A stretch of DNA of 64,000 nt from Taenia hydatigena (GCA_036345935.2 JADWOT020000001.1:33089412-33153411); one strand, 5' to 3'. Positions 45,512 through 56,200 are shown, counted from the first letter of the stretch. The notes: a model not told the origin generated them from the letters alone. Program-made: numbers and translations.

Positions 45512-45718
45512 TTACTGATTACTCTTGACCTGTGAGCGATTGTCGGAAGACTTGAAGTTCGCTGGGATTGCGAGAACCCATAATGTCGCGCCTTCCTGAT
45601 TCCAATCAATGGCATCGATTCCTTCTTCTAGTCGGTGCATTTTTGAAAATTTGGACGCCAACGGGTCACCAAGAGTAAAAGTAACACAGAAACATCTGAG
45701 GGCATTTCCGGTGGACAC
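45512..45718 (-). pseudogene. RIC1: Probable RIC1-type beta-propeller exon
   Basis: The minus-strand frame reads FTLGDPLASKFSKMHRLEEG followed by IDAIDWNQEGATLWVLAI and a Ser/Asn-rich end. From memory of the family, RIC1 (Golgi Rab6 exchange-factor subunit with an N-terminal WD-like region) has a TLGGD segment, a similar spacer, then an I..MSW..EG..LWVI motif; order and spacing agree. A CAAG acceptor-like site precedes the frame at 45719. The frame ends in TAA, and AATAAA lies about 20 nt beyond, which is not expected this early in a protein of over 1000 residues. I therefore read it as a truncated or captured fragment. Identification rests on one motif and needs a search. Confidence 0.4.
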
Positions 45719-45719
45719 C

Positions 45720-46150
45720 TTGCATGTCAGTGAAGAGCACGTGGAGGCTGCTGTAACTTAATGCCCACGATGGTATCACTGATGTGTAGAGACTCTGTCT
45801 CGATTCTCAGCTCTTATTTGTCGATAAATCCTGTATTTCGTCTGTAGGATCCTTTAAGCGATATCCAACCTTCCACAGCATGTTGTTAACGATTGACACA
45901 CCTTTCAAACTGCTTTACGCCGGTATTGCAGTCAGAAAGAGGATTGACTAGGAAGCGAGCTCGATAAATAGCTGGCCAACCAGCATTCGTGATTGGTTTC
46001 TGGTTTAACTTTACTCCTTCCAAACCAGTGGGTTGAGTGCGGGCAGAGGACATTCTTCATCATTGATGACATGAACGAGGTTAAGTGGTGAGAATAATGC
46101 ACGCTCACAGAAGGGTGGATGCTATCGCGGGGTAAAAGATTCACTGAAAC
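45720..46150. other. No gene recognised
   Basis: Upstream of the RIC1-like exon the minus strand is open in ISDTIVGIKLQQPPRALH, which could be part of a preceding exon, but no donor was found. Confidence 0.3.
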
Positions 46151-46246
46151 GCACGCTTCTCCGCCGATTATAACGACCAGATTAACTGCCGCATTATTTG
46201 GCGAAAGAGACAGTTCGTCAGGCGCTTCATTACATCGGCGCATCTG

Positions 46247-46287
<41 letters not shown>

Positions 46288-46760
46288 TAAGCAGTCCTCA
46301 ATGTTAGACGAGAAGCGTTCGACGAACACGCTCCAAGCCACGGAACCGTCGTCATCTGCCCACGGTGGAGAAGAGTACTTTTTGAATCAGCGCAACTCTC
46401 GTCGCTCTGCTCTGTTTATTGTGCCACCAATGAAGAGCTCTCGCTTCTTGCTCTCAGTCCGCTCATAACAAGGAAATCAAGGCAGTTTTACCCACCCTAC
46501 AATCATTTATCCCTATGAGAATCTAGTTCGTTCTGAGTCATCATTACTGGGATGTGGTACCACCATGTACGACCTCTGTCACAATTGACAACTGCCTAGT
46601 CACGAAACAGGAGGCGCTTACATGCCTGCATCTCTTTCACGTGGTGACCTCAGTAATTCGGGTCGGATCTAGTGCATGACCAACATTTCCTGTTGAATGT
46701 TTGTCAAAAGTTATCATCCTGACCTGTGTGTCCTGTGTCTGTGAAAATGGCATTGAAAGG
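46150..46760 (+). repeat. Family A repeat, longest copy
   Basis: Contains CGACCAGATTAACTG, an (AT)n tract, the core CTCAATGTTAGACGAGAAGCGTTCGACGAACACG (46290-46325), and the long 3' part matching 13190-13570 inverted. Ends in an AATAAA-containing stretch. No coding frame is shared between copies. Confidence 0.75.
46249..46284. repeat. (AT)n microsatellite
   Basis: Uninterrupted AT dinucleotide tract of about 36 bp inside a family A copy, absent from the other copies. Confidence 0.95.
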
Positions 46761-46919
46761 CAAATAAAACTGTCCCGATTCTTTTGTGTGATAACAATTG
46801 GTCTACTGGGCTACGTCAGTGCAAATAAAGTCTGCTCGTTGATCGCTCTCACTCTGCCCTTTCTAAGAGAATGAAAGTCGACCCTGTCACACATTTTTAT
46901 GGATTTGCTGATTTGTTTA

Positions 46920-47340
46920 CGCCTTCTGACCACAAAGGATCATTCCTCCATCATTTCAATTTGCAGCTTTTGTTTACCCAAAACGAGTGGATTTAGAGCA
47001 GACAGCTTCTCGTCCAACATTAAGGACTACTTCGTCAAGCATATGTAGTGCAAATGTGCCGATGTGCCGAAATGGCTTCCGATTTGTCAACGTCAGCGAA
47101 TGGATCAAGTGGCAAAATGCCAACTCAAAGTTCAAAGGAGTGGTGGGGGACTTTGGTAAATCCGCCTTCTCTTCACTTCATTTCTTTGAGTTATAACATG
47201 GTAGTTTTGTTTAAATATAGCTTTATCCACAACAAGTCCTAACTTTTGCCACCCACTTGAGCGGAATCGGGTAAAAGATGATGACATTAAAATAGATGGT
47301 TTTCATGATGATTAGTGAGTAAGAAGTGACGCATGGTGGC
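46920..47340 (-). repeat. Family A copy, inverted partner of 20490-20870
   Basis: Reverse complement aligns over its entire length with 20490-20870 (see there). Confidence 0.75.
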
Positions 47341-47910
47341 AGTACCTGTAGCCACAATCACGAACTACTAGTCCGCTGGTTAACGAGGGAGATGTGGTAT
47401 CTGCTAATTGCAAGTACAAATGTCTGTAGAGATGTCCTCATGCCGAGGTTGACAATGATGACACAAGTAAACGGGCCAACAGGCCAAATGGGTCACGCTC
47501 GCTGTTAGAGGTAAGGCACAGGTTGGGTCAGGGGTAGACCACTAATGCATCAAATGGGAGAGGTAATGGCGAGTGGAGTGTGTGATCGCCTCCAGCATTC
47601 AAGACATTCATGAAATCAGATAGCGACAAACTTTTCAGCACTGCTAACCCCTGACCGCATTTTGTCCAACTGGGAGGACTATTCACTCACCCACCTGAAG
47701 AGAAACTGTCCTCTTCGTAGCGACGATTGCCACATCCTCTCTCCCTAACTACTTTAACAAACCATCCCGTCCATTGATCCTTTCAACCAGCAACTCCGGT
47801 TGTATTCCTAATTCCGCTTTGAATTTAACAACCTGCGCTCCGTCCTTTACTTGACAGGTTTAATGCAAGGGACGAACAAAGACAATTTTCTTTCTGTAAA
47901 TATTCACTAG
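47341..47910. other. No gene recognised
   Basis: Only short unsupported frames are seen. The last 30 bp form the pyrimidine-rich acceptor tract of the next feature. Confidence 0.4.
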
Positions 47911-48333
47911 AGGTGGCAACAAACACGAACGAGATTGCTGCCCATGAGAAAGGCAAGAGTGAAGCAGAGGATACGAAGACATCGTTGAAGGAGGATCTGG
48001 TGTACCTGGAAGTCAACACTAATGTGGCCACTTTGTTCCACTCTAACGAGAGACTCAATGTCAGTGTTAAGAAATACTGACTGCTGACAAACATTATGCA
48101 CCAATTATTGACTTGAATGGGCCTACCTCTCGATTTGGGCAGCGCAGGAGGCAGTGGACGTCAAAGGTGATGCAGAAGCAGATGGCAGCAGCAACAGCAA
48201 CTGCTGGCAAGGAACGTCCTTCCACTCATCACTTGCACCCTATCTAAATGTTGATAAAGGATCCGCAAATCCACAGGTCGGCTCCCCTTTACTACCCATC
48301 ATGTTGACGCTGCCTAATCCGGGCTCTCTGTAA
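47911..48333 (+). CDS. Candidate two-exon 3' gene end, unidentified
   Basis: A TTTTCTTTCTGTAAATATTCACTAG acceptor ends at 47910. Exon 1 (47911-48065) reads ATNTNEIAAHEKGKSEAEDT, KTSLKEDLVYLEVNTNVATL and FHSNERLNVS, hydrophilic and gene-like, then a GTTAAG donor. An 82-nt intron ends at GCGCAG (48147). Exon 2 (48148-48333) continues in phase 0 (EAVDVKGDAEADGSSNSNCW, later PNPGSL) to TAA. Without splicing, exon 1 stops at 48080. It lies on the same strand 1.2 kb before the RBM19-like exons and could be a linker of that gene, but I cannot show this. It is single copy in the window. Confidence 0.33.
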
Positions 48334-49492
48334 TCTCTGGCCCTCCCATCGTGTTCTTTGTCTAAGTTACCTTTCCTTCACTTGTGGCATAACGTTGCTC
48401 ATCAAGCTTCAATGTACCTCCCAAAATGGCACCAGCCTCAGCCATAAACCTGTGAAGAGACCGGAACTTGTAGCAAATATGGTAGCTGGTTGATGCTCGT
48501 TTCCTCGCAGAGGTTGACTTTACTTACTTACGTTGCGTGTCTCTCGGACTGGTAGTTCATCATGATGCAAGAAGAACTTACCGAATGCGTGCGAATTGTT
48601 GATTTGCATGCATCACATAGTGTGGACAGAAAAGTGTCGGTGCATAGACGCCACTTCGTGAGGTCATTGCTTCCCCCCTCTCATTCTGAACCACCATGGC
48701 ATACAATGGTGGCTGAGAGAATGTGGTGTTACTCGAAGTCGTCTTTTGTATTTGTCCAAGCTTGGCTTCTAGACTGATCTTTTGAGCCTCTTGTCGAATT
48801 TATGATATAATATTAATAGTTAGAGACGCCAAAGTGCGAATTGGCAGGGTACACAGCCCAGAAGAGGTCAACATCTTTGCGAATAAAAAAGGTAATGCCA
48901 TTGACAAAAAATAAAGAGGCTGGAGACTTCTGTGTCAAGATTTTAAGGACCTTCAGCACTAAAATGTCGAAAGGTATGGAGATGATGAAATGGCTGACAT
49001 GTATCTACATCTACTGCAATGTGAAATCTCCCACAGATGCTAAGTAGGTGAAATCCTACCCAACTGCCACTTTTGTGCGCGTTAGAAGCCCAATTCATCG
49101 TGCTCCTTGGATCGTTTGCTGACTGGCTGGCAGTTGGCAGTTGGCTAAATGACCGCTTTACCCAAGATGAAATGTGGGCTTTGCATTGCATCATTCCTTG
49201 ACCAGATGACCAGTTCATTGTTTTGCATCGACCGAATCACTGCCTTAATTACCTCACCTTCCCAAAGTCAGTGCTAGATTTTGTTTATTCTGATGACAAA
49301 ACGTCGTGAGAAGGTTATCTCCCTGTTTTACTGTTTTGTTATCTACGTTAGAACTTACCAAATCACAGCATTTGCAATATTTTACTTTACCGAATACAAA
49401 TTCGTTTATTTTTCTTCTCTTTTATGGCATTCTCTTGACCTCATTCTTTCCACCGTTTTTTCCTTTCCCTTCTCTTTAACCCTAGCGCACAG
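48334..49492. other. No supported gene
   Basis: Plus-strand frames at 48562-48777, 48841-49047 and 49281-49496 lack support; the last ends in the pyrimidine tract before the RBM19-like exon. Confidence 0.4.
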
Positions 49493-49967
49493 GTGAAGCA
49501 GGTAGAGACTGAGTTTCCACTCGTCTAGAAGCCAGCTGACGTAGTGGTCTCCGCAACACTGCCTGTTGAAAGCCCTCAGTCGTGGTCACAAAAAAAGGCG
49601 ATGAAGAAGGAGGAAGAACAAGGTCGAGTCATTTTGGTGTGAAATGTTGCCCTTCAGGCCAGTCAGAGCGAGGTGGCAGCTATCTTTAAGCCCATTGGTG
49701 GCTCCATCAAGGTGAAGATGCCTTAAAAGCCCTCCAGATGTCATCGCGATTTTGCCTTTGTAGAAGTTGCTACGCACGATAAGGCCAAGATGGTTAGGAA
49801 GCACAGCAAAGAAAGGAATGCTTCTACTTACGTTGTCGTTGCTGTTATAAGGGTGTGTTGTTCTCTATTCTCTCCCTTCCTCTCTTTCATTGCAGAGTGT
49901 CATGAAGACCTTCGGTGTGAATACGCACCCAATGGAACGGCGGTTGAACATTGAATACGCGAGATAG
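49493..49967 (+). pseudogene. RBM19: RBM19/MRD1 RNA-recognition-motif exons with in-frame stops
   Basis: A long pyrimidine tract and GCGCACAG acceptor end at 49492. Exon 1 (49493-49852) is 360 nt in one frame. After a basic linker (QKKAMKKEEEQGR) it reads VILV, a TGA, then NVALQASQSEVAAIFKPIGG, SIKVKMP, a TAA, then HRDFAFVEVATHDKAKMV. A 43-nt intron (49853-49895) leads to exon 2 reading TFGVNTHPMERRLNIEYA before TAG at 49965. The RNP2-like ILVRN, RNP1-like HRGFAFVE and the (Y/M)GRRL-I-E closing strand follow the order of the last RRM of RBM19/MRD1, a nucleolar factor of small-subunit rRNA processing. In-frame stops occur at a Leu-Val-stop in the linker and at the two positions given. The intact intron shows it is not a processed retrocopy. 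Confidence 0.65.
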
Positions 49968-50149
49968 GAACGACCTCTTTCAACCTCCTTATTCCTCCAT
50001 TTTGTCCATGCAAAAGTGCGTGTTCCGAACTGTTGTCTTGCTGTTTTATCCGAAAAGGAATTGACGTTGAATTGTTTATATATTTGATCCGGGCATTAAA
50101 ACCTCTAGTGTTCTTGAGATTTAGACAGTGAGAAGCGCAGGCCAACTTT
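49968..50149. other. 3' flank of the RBM19-like fragment
   Basis: Contains an ATTAAA about 125 bp after the stop, a possible old polyadenylation signal. Nothing else is recognised. Confidence 0.3.
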
Positions 50150-51810
50150 GTGTACTGTTTGAGTGACTCAAAGTGGTTTGTCGGCATAAAATTTATCTGT
50201 TCGCTGCTTTCTGATGCGCAATTTGTTCTTGAAATGATTTTGACCCCTAGTTGGTATTACTGCTGCGTCATCTGGTTGCAGAAGTAATCTGCAGCTATTT
50301 TTAATTGCACAATATCATGCGTGCTCTTTTTATAAAAAATTTTCAAAATCTTTTTGTTCTGCCTTGTGCACTGCATTTTGCATATTTTTTGCCTTTTGAA
50401 TAACTTCGGTTATTTTCGCCCTTTAAGAAGTTTTTAAAATTTTAAAGCTCGTTTTCGATAACAGCTCAACCTCCTCTGGAGGCAAGTGACCATTGAAAAA
50501 TGACATTGGCTAGTCTCAAGGTCGTTCAGTCGCCATCTGTCTAACGTCCCTCTCGGCCACAAGGAAGGAGGAAGGAAGAGAGGAAAGGTATTTGCGTATG
50601 TAATTGTAAGTCTATTATGATAACATATCACTCAACCTCTACAACATGCACTGCCTCATGGAGAATAAGTGCTTGCCAAGTTACCCATCTCCACTCCTCT
50701 TTGTTCTCATCCGCCCGCCTATCTGGCGTGCACACACACACACGGTGCATGGCTGAAGAAATTTAAGATTTTAATGCACCTGCCCTGAACAGGCAACAAT
50801 ACCGCACACAGAGACGTCTGTACACGATAGGCAAGCTTTCATTCGCTGGCCATTTCGTCAGGCGTTGGTAGTAATCTGACCTCTCTTTCCACGACTTACC
50901 ACACTCAGAAGATAGTCACGAGACAATTGCTTTGTGCAAAATCGTGGGTCATTCAGGCATGGGCGGGACCGCATATTCCATATTCGATATTCCCACCTGG
51001 ATTTTTACGGGTAGGAGTAGTTACAAAGAGCTTGCAAACCTTCTAAACTGGTAAGATTCTTTGATGAGGTTTCAGTAAGGCGTGGTAATGATTTGACTGA
51101 CTAGGCAACTACCTGACAAATGTATGGTTTGTGGCTAGATGTGCAGCTCGAAACAGCATCGCCCCTCACTGAGGATTTGAGAGCACACCCGGCATTATAA
51201 CGTTGTCTTTCATTCCCTCCTACGATAAGTATCATTGCAGTTCAGTGATTTCCGATTGCCTACCTTACAGGGGTAAACTCCTCTCAGTGTCGATGAAGAC
51301 AAATGCAAATGCTAACATCTTTAGTTCGTTGCCATTTAACATTTGTTTGCAGCAGTTGCACTCTTTAGTGGAAGTATAAGCGTTGCATGGTTGTACGGAC
51401 CCATGAGAAAAGTCACGAAAGCATGGCAGCCCTGAAAGCTAGTAGAGTTACAATGATTAAAGCAGCACAGGTCGGGTCACCGCCAGTCGTGGTTACTGCA
51501 GCAGAAGTCTGGCCAGGTCTGCTGGTCGTTGAGGAGCTTCTTCCACTCGTGAAAGACGCTTTCTTCTCCCCTATCCCATACAACCATAAATTCGCCCCAT
51601 TATAATAACAATAATTATTATCAAATTCTATGCGTCAACTACCTGATAACTGATCACATTGAGGAGCATCCGTCCAACTGTCGGCAGTAATTTCTTTGGT
51701 ACCAGGCAGTACTACTACTAATGAGTCTGCAAACTTTAATTAGTAGCAGTGGTAATAATGCATTGGCAGCATCGCAGAATTGATTCTAGCGGATCTGGTT
51801 AGTCCTAAGC

Positions 51811-52868
51811 AGTAGCAGTGGTTCAGCTTTCAGCAAAAACGAGCATAGAGGACTCATCCCCTCCAAGGCTGGTGTAGGCACCAAGGTGCTCTCTGTCGTC
51901 AGAATCTCTCCCATTAATGCGTGTACAAACGGCGACAGAAGTGGTTTGATTTGGCTTTAGATTATAAGAGGTGAAACTCGTCGTCAAAGGGAGATAATGC
52001 TGCTTCCACACCTCAGTGTCAAATGTGTAAGCAAAAAGTAGGCAACAATATACGCGCTGGTTCCAGGTGGGATGTACCAGCTCAAAAACACGCATTGAGG
52101 AAGGAGTGTGGAATACTTTGTTTGTTTGACTGCCACTTTCGGCTACCCTGACTTGGGTGGCCATGCTGCCCTAGTCACGTGGGCTGGGCTCTGGGCCATG
52201 CCAGCAACCCCGGGCAAACTTCTCTGCCAACCTTTCATGTCACGCAGTCTATCCACCGGCGATCATCATCATCATCATCATAATTTAATCAAGTACTGTG
52301 ATGCAATGTATTCAATCACGAGTTTGGTTACTCCTCAAGTGGGCCATTGTGCTAAAGGTATTAACTGAGGTGAATCTAATCGGAATCGCGACTAGATCCA
52401 CAATCCGTTTCAAGTGCAGTTTTACGCACCATGTCAAATGTGCCACACTTACGAGACCGAAGGGATTGATGCCCATCAACCCCACCTCCCATGCCGCCCC
52501 TGTCTCCTCCTCTCTTCCTTCCCTCCCTCTTAGCCACTTATTAAGAGGAGGCTTGCTTCACTCCACCACCTCTACCCAGTCACTTGCACACCGGCACATA
52601 GAGACCAAGAATAAAGAAAGGCTTCTAATAATAATAATTGCAGTAGCAAAGAAGATGGGTAGGAGACGTCAAACCTCTTGCTTTTGCGTTTGCTGGTGAT
52701 GATATTGGCACCGTCGCTGGTGCGGCCTTGATGACAAACGTTCCAAATTCAGCTCCAGCCTAATGAAACACAGGTGGGAGAGGAAGAGACCGTAATGGGC
52801 GAAAAAAATTAAATGGAAAATCATTCTAATAAAAGCTATTGATTACTAGGAACGCTCTGTAGGTCCTG
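51811..52868. other. Insertion within the inverted arm
   Basis: In the partner arm GGATCTGGTTAGTTCCTC is continuous. Here it is split, with TTAGTCCT on the left and TAGGTCCT on the right, compatible with a short target-site duplication around GTCCT/GGTCCT. The insert has a minus-strand frame of 113 codons (51823-52164), an ATCATCATC tract (52262-52282), the short repeat shared with 29591-29690, and ends near an AATAATAATAATTGCAG stretch. No terminal repeats or transposase were recognised. Confidence 0.4.
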
Positions 52869-53936
52869 AAATGCAGCATCACCCTCCCCTTAAAAGTCAT
52901 GGTAAAGGAATCAACTTCAACAGTTCCGAGATCCCCACTCAACCCACATTGTTCATTCCACCACCGTCCTGGCTCCAAATCGACTCTCCTACCCTCACCA
53001 GCAGCATCACCCTCCACCACAGAAGAGGCTCTAGCATTCCAACTCCTCCAATCAACCCAAATCAACGACATTCATGCGTATGCACAATCCATTGGAGGAG
53101 TAAACTGCTAAATGCAAAGCCATCAGAAGAAATTGAGAATTCTACCACCGTCTTGAGGGGAAAGGTCACAGTGTTACTAGTTTTCGCCCCATCAAACCCA
53201 CCATCCACCATCAGTTCACCCATTCAGCAAATCCCCTCCAACCTCGTATTCAACACACCTGACTTATTGCCGAAAAAAGGCCGCCCCACAACAACCTGAC
53301 TACTCCCAGTAGCATCTCGAGCACACGCATTCCTGCTCCATTCATCAACTAATCGACCTTACATTTCGCATCCATCTACCCAACCTCACCACAACTCACA
53401 TCCATTTCGGTTGAAGGGTTCGTGATTAAGGCTGGAATCGCTCACCAAAATATAATTTCCCAGATACGAATTCAGACTAAATTAACTTGTGGGTTGTCGC
53501 CAAGTACAATGTCTCGTCCAGAATTGTCGGGTCAAACGGCAGCCTAATCGAATGCGTGGATCTAAAATGTTGAAGTAGTATGAGAAAGAGGACATCTACG
53601 TGACAAGTCGACGCAGTAGGCCTATTCTACAATAATGCGGTTGATGACGCTACAAAAAGAGTCCCACCTTCGATCTCACTGGCGGTCGGGAAAGCGCAGT
53701 AGACCAAAGACATTGGACAAGGGAGAAAAAACTCTCCACTTTACTCACACAATCAGGGGACAAGACAATGTGAGACGGCAGTACCTCACAGGGAATGGCC
53801 ACAAGAGCCGATGATTTATTTTAAAATAATAATCTGGAAACCTACTTTACCAACCAACCACAATCTTACACAAGATAAGCCCAAAACGCCAACTTCTTAT
53901 AAGCACATGAGTGAAAAGGTGTAGCTTATGACTTAC

Positions 53937-54024
53937 ACTATACGGAGGTCGTCTCGTAAGTCCACGGCGAGATTAGTGACGGTGAATTCAAACTTAACGA
54001 GAGGTTTTTGGACATTAGAGAGAG
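53937..54024 (-). pseudogene. ASPM: ASPM calponin-homology exon, minus-strand copy
   Basis: ATGCGCAG acceptor at 54025-54027 and AGT|GTAAGT donor (intron from 53936) bound 88 nt, the same length as 56002-56089. The frame is open: NVQKPLVKFEFTVTNLAVDL then RDDLRIV. The LDExDF of the family is changed to LVKFEF and RDGLRLV to RDDLRIV, so key residues are drifting although no stop has appeared. No neighbouring ASPM exons are recognised. Confidence 0.6.
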
Positions 54025-54950
54025 CTGCGCATGGGAAGGCTAAACTGCGAACCAAGTTTGTCTCCCGTGAGAAGTAGACGCAACCGAGACTTCGGCACAC
54101 TTCCACTCAAGACTAAAATGTGCGTAACTGCCACCAACTGACTTCGGGTCCGATTAGAGTCATGTGCAGACCCAAGATCGTGCGAGTAAACGACACTCAA
54201 GGCGCCAATGACTGCGAAATATCCAGTATCTCTGGATGGCGTACGCATGCACACGCCACTTAGTAGATGATGTTCGGAAGTGGACAAGTGAAGTGCCTCT
54301 CAGTCACCTGCGTGTGGGGTGCTTGAGCCAGCGGTGCTAATGCATTGCATGCTGCACTGTGAAAGCACACGTTGGTGGACACTTTTGAAAGAGTGTCGCC
54401 TTCACTTCAAAAGTCGTTGTGAGAGGAAGTGTGGCGATTAGGTGTTGTTCAGAGCGATTGAATCGGTCCTTCGCAGTAGCAAGGGACGGTGCTTTAAAAT
54501 GTGCATATTTCATAGTCGTCGATGAAGACTGTTTCAGGGGCTGGTCTGATACATTCGAAGAGGTTGTGACTAAGGGGGCTCTGATTACAGCCAGTGCTTA
54601 AGTAGTGCTTTAGCCTCGATTTCCTGAATTGGATTTCTTGTAGAAAAAGTGGTTAGAATTGTGCGGAGGCAGTAGAGTACAAATGTCAGTAATGAAATAA
54701 TATTTTGTGCTCGTTTATGCGGACTTACAAAGAGTTGTGGTGGGGACGTACATTTGGTTGTAATGAGCATCCCTTTTGGGTGTTGGACAGATGTGGAAGA
54801 GGATGGGAAATGTGAAGTGAAGTGATGGAAATGGCGTCTTTTGCACTTGTAGCGAGCCAAGCGGCATGAATGTGTCACGGAGTGGCCTCGTGGACACATT
54901 GAGGTGAATGCTGGAACCAATTTTAAGCCCGTATCAGCCGGCGGTGTCAT

Positions 54951-54981
54951 TGGTGGTGGTGGTGGTGGTGGCGGTGGTGCT
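54951..54981. repeat. (GGT)n microsatellite
   Basis: GGT repeat with one GGC interruption at the position equivalent to 36218-36243. Confidence 0.9.
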
Positions 54982-55094
54982 GGGGATGGATCCTCCCTCA
55001 ACGATCTATGGCTTCAATGAGCAGTCTTGAGGCGCTATTTACCGACTCACTCACTCACCCACCCACCGACCAACTCACCCGCCAGCCCATGCTC

Positions 55095-55579
55095 TGCCCG
55101 ATGTTATCGAGGACAGGATGTTTGGAATAGGTGGTTGGAGGTACCCTTCCGTCTGTGCAGAAAACTACACGAGAACTTGTTCCCTTCCCCCCCTGCTCTG
55201 CCTTGTCCTCCTGCCACCAACGCCGCTGCTGCTTCTGTTCCTTATGGTAATGTGAATACTTTAGTTATTATTACTGCTGCTACCATTGATAAAGCTAAAC
55301 TGTTGCTACTGTTGAAACCAGTAAAGGCGCCCTCCTACCTTCCTCCCTTTTGCATATGCAGGATGTGTTGGATAATGAGGAGTGGGGTGGAGACACCACG
55401 TTGCCATTGAATACTGTAGAGTTTATCAAAACCCGTGGTGGAATGGCGAATGCCAGTGCTGCGTTGATCTCAACTTCGATCATTTATCGTATGTTCATAA
55501 CCATTCTGCAAAGAATGCCTTTCTTGTGTGTTTTGCTGGAACCACGCGGATCTCTGCTGCTACTTGTACAGAAGGCTAG
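55095..55579 (+). pseudogene. Two exon-like segments, copy 3 (frameshifted)
   Basis: The donor at 55245/55246 and CATATGCAG acceptor ending at 55361 are as in copy 1. The second segment reads DVLDNEEWGGDTTLPLNTVE and then shifts frame by a 1-nt deletion; in the other frame NGECQCCVDLNFDHLSYVHN and AKNAFLVCFAG continue. The reading is the same protein as 7835-8383, broken. Confidence 0.35.
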
Positions 55580-56001
55580 TTGTGCATCATCCACGTAGTC
55601 ATTCACAGAAGTGCAAAGTAAATGCATTGCTATGACTGGTTCTACTGGATGACAACGCGTGCTTCCACACCACAACATTCAATGCATTAGCACCGTTGGC
55701 TCAAAAGCCCACACGCAGGTGACTGAGATGCGCATCACCTGTCCACTTTCGACCATCATCGATTAAGTGGCGTGTGCAAACGTACACCAGCTAAAACTAC
55801 TGAACATTTCGCAGTCACTGGCACCTTGAATGCTGTTTACTCTCACGATCTTGGGTCTGCACATGACTCTAATCAGACCTGATTTCAGTAGGTGGCAGTT
55901 ACGCACATTGTAGTCTTGAGTGGAAGTGTGTCAAAGTCTCGGTTGCGTCTATTTCTCACGGGAGACAAACCTGGTTCGCAGTTTAGCTGCCCTTTGCGCA
56001 G

Positions 56002-56089
56002 ATCTCTGTGATGTTCAAAAACATCTCGATGAGTCCGACTTCGCCGCCACTAATCTCGCTGTGGACTTCCGAGATGGTCTGCGTCTGGT
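56002..56089 (+). CDS. ASPM: ASPM calponin-homology exon, best-preserved copy
   Basis: A TTTGCGCAG acceptor ends at 56001 and a GT|GTAAGT donor starts at 56090. The 88-nt exon enters in phase 1, leaves in phase 2 and reads DVQKHLDESDFAATNLAV then DFRDGLRLV. In ASPM/Asp (spindle-pole and microtubule minus-end protein) the corresponding CH-domain segment has VQ.PLDEFDFAVTNLAVDL....RLV, a distinctive match. Frame and splice signals are intact, but I find no other ASPM exon in the window and the block that carries it exists in three copies, so it is probably an isolated duplicated exon rather than part of the functional gene. Confidence 0.65.
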
Positions 56090-56200
56090 GTAAGTTATAA
56101 GCTGCTACACTTTTCTACTCATGTGCTTATAAGTAGATGGCGTTTTGGACTCACCCTGACCAAGATTGTGGTTGTTTGGTTAAATAGGTTTCCAGATAAG

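Larger units (their letters stand above)
50150..54360 (-). repeat. Arm of a large inverted duplication (partner of 8420-10890)
   Basis: Reverse complement is collinear with 8420-10890. It contains an ASPM exon (53937-54024), about 1.06 kb of inserted sequence (51811-52868) and about 480 bp (52993-53470) not present in the partner. In the latter a plus-strand frame (52871-53299) reads SWLQIDSPTLTSSITLHHRR and later VFNTPDLLPKKGRP; its first 40 codons have a partly conserved counterpart at 9110-9200 (minus), but no gene is recognised. Beyond 54365 the direct copy 54370-56200 starts. Confidence 0.8.
54370..56200 (+). repeat. Segmental duplication, copy 3 (partial)
   Basis: It is collinear with 7060-8760 of copy 1, including the three-copy antisense Cys/His frame, the two exon-like segments and the ASPM exon. 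At 55670-55930 it retains about 260 bp (shared with 54100-54360 inverted) that copy 1 lacks. It ends at GTTTCCAGAT (56200), where copy 1 and the inverted arm continue. Confidence 0.85.

Noticed and set aside
51387..51605. 72-codon plus-strand frame
   Set aside because: Antisense to the Ser/Thr-rich frame that has a counterpart at 9408-9680; it is a shadow.
8420..54360. A single giant palindrome centred near 30 kb linking all inverted pairs
   Set aside because: Midpoints of the inverted pairs differ by several kilobases (about 29 to 34 kb) and other pairs are direct, so separate events explain them better.
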